The position numbers and the translations under genes are program-made. From Carettochelys insculpta (taxonomy: Eukaryota > Chordata > Testudines > Carettochelyidae), in the NCBI RefSeq assembly GCF_033958435.1, contig NC_134148.1, positions 11,138,501 to 11,202,500 on the forward strand: 64,000 nucleotides of DNA, given 5' to 3'. The notes under the pieces were generated by a model. The model saw nothing but the letters and a program-made list of their open reading frames with translations, was not told where the DNA came from and searched no databases. Numbering within the stretch: position 1 is the first letter of the stretch; the number at the start of each line of letters is the position of its first letter. This document shows positions 57,061-64,000 of this stretch, piece by piece.

Positions 57061-58668
57061 TCATAGAATATATAATATATTTGTAGTAATAATATAATAA
57101 GAGAATTCACCGTTTTGTGGTTTCACGAACAACAGGTCTATTTTTATCTGCAAGAAAAGCGGGGGGGGTGCTTTTGGGTGCTCCGTGGTGTGCGTGTAGG
57201 GGCAGGGAGTGTTGTGGAGGATGGGGGGGTGCAGTGGGGGGCCTGCCTGCATTCTCCCCGCAGCCTGGTTGAAATGGGCCCGCAGGGCCTTCCGGACCAG
57301 GGTCCCCTCGGGGTCCACCTTGCGACTGGGGGCAGCGGGTGGCAGCACGTCAGCCCTGCCAGCCTCCACAGCCCAGCCCTGAAAGAATTCCTCCCCCTTG
57401 CTCTCGACCAGGTTGTGGAGTGCACTGCACGCGCCCACAATCTGGGGGATGTTGGTGTGGCCCGCATAAAGGCAGGTGAGGAGACACCTCCAGCGCCCTT
57501 TGAAGCGGCCAAATGTGCGCTCAACCACCTGGCGTGCATGGTTCAGGCGCGTGTTGAAGCGCTCCTGGCTGGCTGTGAGATGGCCCATGTAAGGGTGCAT
57601 GAGCCAGGGCCGGAGGGGGTACACCGCATCTGCAATGATGCAGAGGGGCATCGTGGTGTCCCCCACAGGGATCTCCCACTGGGGGATGTAGGTCCCCGCC
57701 TCCAGCAGGCGGCACAGGCCCGAATTCCTGAACACCAGGACGTCGTGGGTGCTGCCAGGCCACCCAACATAAATGTCCAGGAAGCGGCCCCGGCTGTCCA
57801 CCAAGGCCTGGAGGACCACCAAATGGTACCCCTTCCTGTTCAGGAAGCATCCTCCGCAGTGCTCCAGAGCTCGGATGGGGATATGGGTCCCATCCAGAGC
57901 CCCGAAGCAATTTGGGAAGCCCAGGGCGGCAAACCCCGCGATGGCAGCATCCGGGTCCCCAAGCTGCACGAGCCTGTGGAGGAGCAGGGCGTTGATGGCG
58001 CGGACGACCTGCAGGGGAAGGACATGGGAGAGCACCAGTGCGGGGTGTGCAGGGTGTGTCTAGTCCTCCACCCCCAGGGCTCCCCTCTCCTTCCAGGGCT
58101 CCCCTCCCCTCCCCTCCCAGCGCTCCCCTCCACCCCCAGGGCTGCCTCCCCCTCCCCGTGGGTCCTCTTACCTCCATGAGGACAGCCCCGACAGTGGCCT
58201 TGCCAACACCAAACTGCTGCCCCACGGATCGGTAGCTGTCTGGAGTGGCCAGCTTCCAGACAGCGATGCCGACTCGTTTCTCCACGCTGAGAGCATGCTG
58301 CATGGCGGTGTCCTGGTGCCTCAGTGTGGGGGTGAGCCACTGGCAGAGCTCCAGGAATGTCTGCCAGCTCATACGAAAGTTCTGGAGCCAGCGGTCGTCG
58401 TTCCACTCTCTGAGCACCAGCCGCTCCCAGCAGTCGGTGCTCGTGGGGCAGCTCCACAGCCGACGGCGTGTGCGGCGGGGGGCGGGGTGGAGGACAGCAG
58501 GGTCTGGGGTTGCTTCCTCCTCCCCTGGGGCAGCTCCTTTTCTGTGACTAAAAGGTGATGAGCGGCCTCCTGCATGGCATTGAGCAGGACGAGCACTGCT
58601 CCTGCAGGGGCGGCTGGGTGGACCTCTGGCTGCTGCTGCTGCTACTGCTGCTGCTGCTGGGGGTCCAT
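57061..58668 (-). pseudogene. H2 DDE transposase, open catalytic core, damaged N-terminus
   Basis: An ATG at 58668 opens MDPQQQQQ and hits TAG at 58644-58642; a one-base frame change near 58470-58490 is then needed to reach RLWSCPTSTDCWERLVLREW. From there exon 1 is open to 58172 (helix-turn-helix RVGIAVWKLATPDSYRSVGQ, QFGVGKATVGAVLMEV). A consensus intron follows (donor GAG|GTAAGAG, 58171-58009, acceptor CTGCAG), phase 0. Exon 2 (58008-57061) is open for 315 codons with first Asp in FGALDGTHIPI, second in LCIIADAVYPL and Glu in QVVERTFGRFKGRW. Total readable core is about 400 residues, slightly above the HARBI1-type length; the extra C-terminus (after FNQAAGRMQ) is low-complexity. The intact triad and core suggest a young element. 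Confidence 0.85.
58009..58171 (-). other. Intron of the H2 transposase gene
   Basis: 163 bp, GT...AG, between complete codons for Glu and Val. C/T-rich on the transcribed sense near the acceptor. The same exon junction position is visible in H1 (near 17340 and 17160). Confidence 0.8.
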
Positions 58669-59025
58669 AACTGCTTTGCCGAGGTGTGCGTGCCTATGGC
58701 TCTGCAAACCGTGTGCTGTGCAGGCTGAGTGTGTCTGGGAGGGGCCCTTTAAGGGAGCGGCTAGCTGTTGCCCCGGAAGTACTAGTCCACCCTGTGACCC
58801 TGTCTGCAGCTGTGCCTGGCACCCTTATTTCGATGTCTGCCGCTTTGGCGTGTAGACGCTCCGCTGCAGCACCTACTTCAATGTGGTGCTGCCCAACGTC
58901 GACGTTCGACGTCGACGGCACCAACCCTGGAGGACCTGTAGACGTTATTCATCGAAATAGCTTATTTCAATGTCGCTACATCGAAATAAGCTATTTTGAT
59001 GTAGCATACACGTGTAGACGTAGCT

Positions 59026-59303
59026 CTGGAGAGCAGCAGAGCTGGAAGTGCTGGCCAGAGTGGTCACATTGATTGAGGAGGCCAAGAACCTTGAATTTTA
59101 CAACACTCTATCTGTACTACCCTACCATCAACCATGCCAGGTCTAATTTGGTATTACTCCTCATGAAAAGCAGCAATACCAAAACCACCTTTAGGAGCCA
59201 TTAAAGTCAGCAGACCAGACCCTGTTGTGTGGACTGATTGCTTAGAAAATCGAACTAACTCAGCTAAGTTCGATTTAAAATTTCAGTATAGACCATGCCT
59301 TAG
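59026..59303. mobile_element. Right-end segment of another Harbinger-type element
   Basis: The stretch ends in TTTCAGTATAGACCATGCCT, whose inverse (AGGCATGGTCTATACTGAAA) is a Harbinger-type terminus. AATCGAACTAACTCAGC and TCGATTTAAAATTTC are typical subterminal words. It could be the right end of H3, split by H2, or a separate MITE piece. Confidence 0.5.
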
Positions 59304-59956
59304 AGGGGCTGTGTAAAGTATAAAGGCCTGAAGGCAGCTGACTTCAGTGAAAAGGTACCAGAGTTAGTATAGACTAGAAAGAAGTGCTTTCAGATGCTGT
59401 GTTACAAGTTCAAAGCTACTTACACCTAAATAAAATTATGGAGTTCTGAGGCATTGTTTACATCGTTTCACAGCTCCAAAGACAGGAGATACGGTGGGAG
59501 ACAGAAAGGGATAAATCAAGACGTGGCTGCAGATTGACTGCTTTTCATCTATTATCTACTACCAGAAAGGCCAGTTGGGATCCTAAACAGCTGAATATAA
59601 TTTCAGGATACTGGGAATACTTCAAATTATGTCAGGCCCCAAAAATGCCTGCTACCAAAACAGGACTATGAAAAGTTGATAAAATCAATTTTCCCCAGCC
59701 ACCTCCAAGGTGGAACATAACCTCTAAAGTGGCATGAAAGCTGATAATTTGGGTCTAGAGCATCAGCTGTTAATAGCATAATGGTGAGTCTGAGGCTTGC
59801 AGAAATAGGAATTATTTATTTTTCAGTATGTTTATTTATGCATGCTCGGGGCTTTACAGGTAAAGAGAAAACAGCCTCAAAGAGCTTGCCTTCCAACTTT
59901 TACACACACCTCAAGGACACACAAATGATGTGGCAAAAACCTCAACACTTCAGATG
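59304..59956. other. No gene seen
   Basis: Unassigned sequence. Confidence 0.3.
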
Positions 59957-60472
59957 GAAAAGCAGTCATGTAGCACTTTAAAGACTAACAAAATAATTCA
60001 TTAGATGATGAGCTTTCGTGGGACAGACCCACTTCTTCATATGATAGCCTTACCAGAATAGACTCAGTATATAAAGTACAGAAGTCCAAAAAGAGTTCTC
60101 TCTTTTATATTCAAATTTGACACATTAACGTGTAGTTTGAACTGCGATGGGAATTTTCTTCTAGCTCATTATAGGGGCTCTTTTGCATACTTTGCTTTAT
60201 CTAATTCTTGCCTCCCCTGCCCCCTTCTGCCCCTCTGCTCTCTGATTTGCTCACCTTGATAATATTTTTCTGATTTGTCAACCTTGATTACTCCTTTTTG
60301 GTTCTCTGTGCCTTAAATATTGAGTCTGTTCTGGTATGGCTATGGTCTGAAGAAGTGGGTCTGTCCCACAGAAGCTCATCACCTAATAAACTATGTTGTT
60401 AGTCTTAAAGTACTACTGGACTGCTTTTTTGTTTTGATAGTTTATAGACAGCACAGCTGTCTCTCTGTTACT
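59957..60472 (+). mobile_element. PLE 3' region with inverted 5' tail
   Basis: A minus tail (59957-60090: AGCAGTCATGTAGCACTTTA ... CCCACTTCTTCATATGATAG) is followed by a longer plus-strand piece with the end of the PLE coding region and 3' UTR (TTCAAATTTGACACATTAAC, TTGGTTCTCTGTGCCTTAAA) and the plus tail to CTGTCTCTCTGTTACTA. Imperfect flanks CTTCAGATGG and TTTCAGTTGG may be the target duplication. Confidence 0.75.
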
Positions 60473-61494
60473 ATTCTTTCAGTTGGGGATGAGATTTCCT
60501 AGACGATGTCTGTGAAAAGTTGAGATACTTTTGGGTTTTGGATAAGTCTCAAAGCCTGCAGAAATAAGCAAGTCCTACTCTTCTTTTTCACAGTTCTGAT
60601 TCTATCTTGTCCTGAGATTAATCTCCTAATCCCACAGAGATAACGATAATTGGAGCTCTTTTCCATTTTAATGACTAACTTTGTTTTAGGTCTACAAAAG
60701 CTGGAACATTCTGTCTAGTGATGAGTCTATATTAGTTCACTTTATTAACAATTGCAGATGGAAGTATTTCTGATGAAAGAAACTCAGAATGACTGAGGTG
60801 AACCAGAAAGGTGCCTACATCACAGTTCTGAAATTATCCAGTATTCCCTTCAGTTCCCTTGTGTAGCCAGCTTTGGCCTCTCATCTCTTTCCTGTTTAGT
60901 CATTTGTCTCTTGAAGTATCATTAAACTGGTTTAGTGAGTAATAAATGCTGTTTGAGGTTTGTCTGATGACCTGCATGACAGAATAATCTCTCACATCAA
61001 ATCAGACTCTAGCCACAATTACCAGCTGTGGCAGCTGTGCTAACACATTTACTGTTCATTTATGAAGGAGGGGGAGAAATTATGACTCCTTGAAATAAGG
61101 AAATATTTCTGGGCTTTTTTTTTCCTATGCAGACAACGTTTAAAAATCGAAGCTATCGGTGTGACATCTGATTTTACTTTCCCTCCATCTCAGCTGTTTC
61201 ACCTCATCTCTCTGCATCTACCTCATTACCAGACTTTCAGAGGTTTAAAAGCAAATGTAATTTGTCAGATCAAGAAATACAACACATATGCTTCCATGAA
61301 ATCGAGTGGCACTGACATATGAACATCAGGAATGGGAGAGCAGACTTCAAGTTTCTTACCAGGTGGGTTAGTAAAGATGGGGACTCCCCTTTTTCAAGCT
61401 TGAGAGGCGGATGTCAGGAGACAGAGTTGCAGCAAATGGCATCCACTCCATCTATTCAGTAAACCCTAGGAGATGCCCACATCATTTTTAGAGA
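60473..61494. other. No gene seen
   Basis: AT-rich, no recognisable coding region. Confidence 0.3.
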
Positions 61495-61600
61495 GGTAAC
61501 TGTGTTAGCCTGTTTCAGTAAAAACAATGAAGAGTTCTGTGGCACCTTAAAGGCTAACAAATTTATCTGAGCATAAGCTTTTGAGGGCTGGATATTTTGA
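61495..61600 (-). mobile_element. PLE-type 3' end, minus
   Basis: Inverse of CAGCCCTCAAAAGCTTATGC, TTTGTTAGCCTTTAAGGTGC and GGCTAACACAGTTACCTCTC; same module order as the other tails. Confidence 0.65.
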
Positions 61601-62517
61601 CAGCTAAACTATATAAGGGGTTTTTCTTCTTCAAGGGAGAGCACTTCCAGCTAAACCTTCCTGGCATTTTTGCTTACAGTGTCAGATGTCGGATCAGGTA
61701 CATGCTATAAACAGTTTTCTAATCTGTCAGGGCAAATGCACTTTAAATCAAGAAAAATTGGTGTGCCAGAAGGGGGCTATTAAAATGTGGCATAAATCTA
61801 ATCCAGGCATGCAAATGAGATCATGAAAATATGTGCATATAGATATTCCATTATGACTGGACAGCTTTAGAAAACTGACAACCGAGAAAATAATAATCTT
61901 CTACCATCTTATACATTACAGCAGGAATGCAATGACAGTTACTAAGATCCATCAAAGGTTTTGGATAAGAAAGCCCAGGAAACAAAGACTCCAGCAAAGT
62001 GAATGGACTTACTAAATGCTAGTGGAGGAACATGTTTTGGCTAAAATGTGACAGATTGTTTTTATATGCAGTAAGAATTTGAAAAGTCAAATCCAGGAGC
62101 CCTAGTGGTAAAAACATGATCATTTATGTGTCAGACTTAGAGAGGTTTTGCGACTTGCAGAGAGTAAATAGGGAATCAGTGGCAGAGCTAAGAGTATAGC
62201 CCAGAGTATCTAGCACATCATCTTGTGCTGCAGCCACTAGACTACCTTCCGCTAGCATACATACCCGCTCTCTTTGTAAGTACAGTTAAGCAAATGATTT
62301 GCTAAATAGTTTAAAACAACCAGATGTGCTATCAGATTCTGAATTAGCAATTGTTGGGCAATGAACAAATGGTGAAGTAACGTCATTAAAAAAGTCACCA
62401 TCCAGAGTAATTGCAAAATGCTATTCTAGTTCATAATTTTGTATTTAATTAGGGGTTCTGAGTACCTTGGAACATTAACATAGTTTGGTACAGTCTGCTG
62501 TCCATGATGGTTTAGTC
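61601..62517. other. No gene seen
   Basis: AT-rich, unassigned. GTTTAGTC at 62510-62517 would be the 8-bp hAT target duplication, but the other side is missing. Confidence 0.3.
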
Positions 62518-63180
62518 CAGTGGTTCCCAAACTTTTCAGCATCATTCCCCTCTTTTGATTTTTGAGAAACCCTCGCATGCCCCCCACCTCTTCTTTACCC
62601 TCATCCAATCCCCCTTTAAACAAAAAATTCAATTCGTAATTTAAATAAACAAAAAACATGATATAAAAGTGTTATTTAAAATTAAAAATAAGCACAAATA
62701 GATTTTCTTGGCCCAAAGTTTAATAAAAATGTAATTGAACATCAGAAACAGCTGAAACAAAATGAATTGAAAGTGAAGGATGACGCTATGTTTTTGTCAC
62801 AAGTTGGGAAATCCTAGGTTTGAAACGGGAAAGTGCACAATACAACTCATTTTTGACATCCAGCAATTTCTTTGTTTAGTTTTTAATGTGACTGAACTTA
62901 TAAAGCTTTTTTCACAGAGGTACATTGACAAAAATGGAAGAATAATACATAATGCTTCTTCACCTTTCAAGTACATTGGGAAATCTTTTATCCAAAATTC
63001 CTCCAAGCTTGAGTTTTTGAAACTGTCTTTTGCACTTGAATCAGATTTTATTTCGAGTGCTTGTTCTTGCAATATTTCTGGCAGTGTATCGACATCAATG
63101 TTGAGTGGATTGCTTACTAATTTATGAATGGGATTGCCAGAAAAGTTGTCTGGAAAATAGTGGATAGCAGACCCAATGGA
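62518..63180 (-). mobile_element. hAT (Charlie-like) 3' end
   Basis: The terminus CAGTGGTTCCCAAACTTTTC at 62518-62537 is of hAT type. Leftwards on the coding strand come an AT-rich 3' UTR and, before it, the transposase C-terminus. At about 63180 the sequence switches to GC-rich low-complexity DNA, so the 5' part is absent. Confidence 0.75.
62797..63170 (-). pseudogene. hAT transposase C-terminal (dimerisation domain) fragment
   Basis: The translation contains YFPDNFSGNP, PLNIDVDTLPEILQEQALEI, SDSSAKDSF, LEEFWIKDFPMYL, ALCIILPFLSMYLCEKSFIS and TLKTKQRN. This is the conserved C-terminal block of Charlie-type hAT transposases and their domesticated relatives (ZBED5/FAM200 type). The domain mediates dimerisation. 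Here the fragment is isolated, with no BED finger or catalytic core and no neighbouring exon, and the usual GFS after the Cys-Glu is altered to KSF. It is best read as a relic, not a host gene. The open frame upstream of 63170 is flanking GC-rich DNA. Confidence 0.8.
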
Positions 63181-64000
63181 GCCGTGCTGCCCCTCCCCTG
63201 AGCCACGCGCCAACCGCCAAAGCCTTAGTGCCCTTCCCAGTCCTGAGGCCCCTTACCTGATGCCGGACCTTGACTCCTGCTGGGCTGACATCAGCCCAGC
63301 CACAGGCTGCAAAGGCTGGTTCCAGCCCCATGCTGGATGTGGCCCTGGCCCCATGGGTGCCAGCTCTGCCCCACACAGGCTGCCGGCATAGCCCCAGAGC
63401 TGCAGGCGCAGCCCAGGCCCTGCAGAGACCAGCTGCACCTCTGGCTGGGGTGCTGGACACTGTGCTGGCCCCATCCCATCTCAGAGGCTGACTACGGACT
63501 GACCAGGCTAATGGCACAGACCCCCACCTTGCAGGTGCCTGGTGCAGTCCCACCTGGCCAGTTGCCTGATCCCTGCGCTAGCCGGCAGAGCTGCCCGTGC
63601 CAGCCGCCCACCTGCTGGTGCCCTGCACTGCCAGAGCCACCTGCCTGCCCACCAGCTGCCCGGGCCACGCACCTGCTTACCAGCCACCCTAACCACCCAC
63701 CCGAGCTGCAGGTCAGCTGCCCGAGCCCCACACTGCTGGAGCCAGCCATCTGCCCAACAGACCCCCTAACCACCCAAGCCAGGGCCAGCCATTTGAGTCC
63801 TGTGTTGCTAGGGCCAGCTGCCCAAGCACTGTGAGCTGCCCGCCTGAGCCCTTCCCCTCCCCCAAAGCCAGGCACCACCAGCCCCCTGCTCTTACCCTAT
63901 CCCCCTCCCGCTCCCTTTCCCCTGAGCCAGGGTCCCCTAGTCCACCTCTAATCGCACCCTCCTCCTCCTCCTCCCTGCCCCGCGAATCCACACTCCTTTG
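63181..64000. repeat. GC-rich low-complexity/minisatellite-like DNA to the window edge
   Basis: Degenerate repetition of words such as CAGCTGCCCGxGCC, CCACCTGCTxG and GAGCCAGCC produces long spurious frames in all six frames. CTCC/CCTC tracts close the window at 63898-63980. CG dinucleotides are few, so it is not a CpG island like 49-51 kb. Confidence 0.55.

Larger units (their letters stand above)
56697..59025. mobile_element. PIF/Harbinger transposon H2, left-truncated
   Basis: It contains the last codons of a plus-strand Myb-like gene (to 56909), a convergent minus-strand transposase, and a right terminal region (58.75-59.03 kb) shared with the MITE at 20592-21302, including AATAGCTTATTTCAATGTCG and the end ACACGTGTAGACGTAGCT. 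The left terminus and the Myb domain are missing. Confidence 0.85.

Noticed and set aside
57115..58179. 354-codon plus-strand frame antisense to the H2 transposase
   Set aside because: Antisense shadow: the opposite strand carries the conserved DDE motifs, and this frame runs through the intron.
62797..63213. Domesticated host ZBED/FAM200-type gene
   Set aside because: Only the C-terminal domain remains, next to a hAT terminus, with no core, BED finger or host exon structure.
63122..63991. Numerous overlapping frames at the right edge
   Set aside because: Low-complexity GC-rich repetition without domains; frames occur in all six readings.

Overview
The window looks like non-avian sauropsid nuclear DNA, most likely from a turtle. 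This is an inference from repeat content. CR1 LINE fragments, DIRS tyrosine-recombinase retrotransposons, PIF/Harbinger transposons with many short derivatives ending in TCTACACT-like sequence, Penelope-like element (PLE) 3' ends and a hAT relic sit in AT-rich DNA. No host protein-coding exon, rRNA, tRNA or CRISPR array could be supported. The only good sign of a host gene is a CpG island at about 49.19-50.95 kb, probably a promoter or first exon whose gene I cannot name. The long stretches around it would then be intronic or intergenic.

Layout. 1-5.6 kb: minus-strand DIRS retrotransposon (DIRS-A) cut by the left window edge, with gag, RT/RNase H and tyrosine recombinase, all damaged. 5.6-14.2 kb: unassigned DNA, a GC-rich minisatellite, several MITEs and a PLE 3' end with a 13-bp target duplication. 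14.2-18.1 kb: full-length but decayed PIF/Harbinger (H1) with 16-bp terminal inverted repeats, a Myb/SANT-like gene on plus and a transposase gene on minus. 18.1-25 kb: a Harbinger deletion derivative with a TCT target duplication, two CR1 pieces and a direct repeat preceding both. 25.5-26.0 kb: a 425-bp palindrome containing PLE ends. 28.7-29.4 kb: PLE relic with a GIY-YIG domain. 32.4-38.0 kb: minisatellite, minus-strand CR1, then a second decayed DIRS (DIRS-B) cut by a PLE end. 38-49 kb: CR1 relics, a large palindromic MITE, a Tigger-like MITE and PLE inverted pairs.

53.3-59.3 kb is a nest. An old plus-strand Harbinger transposase relic (H3) is interrupted by LTR-like DNA, a palindromic MITE with CAA target duplications, a PLE 3' end, and the truncated right part of a younger Harbinger (H2). 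The H2 transposase keeps an open core with a complete DDE triad. 59.9-60.5 kb: PLE inverted pair. 62.5-63.2 kb: C-terminal piece of a hAT transposase ending at a recognisable terminus. The window closes in GC-rich low-complexity DNA.

The coding regions are all mobile-element genes. DIRS elements pair gag, RT/RNase H and a tyrosine recombinase. Harbinger elements pair a DDE transposase with a Myb-like partner and generate the MITEs in trans. PLEs combine reverse transcriptase with a GIY-YIG endonuclease. Domain calls come from reading translated motifs by eye; no database search was run.
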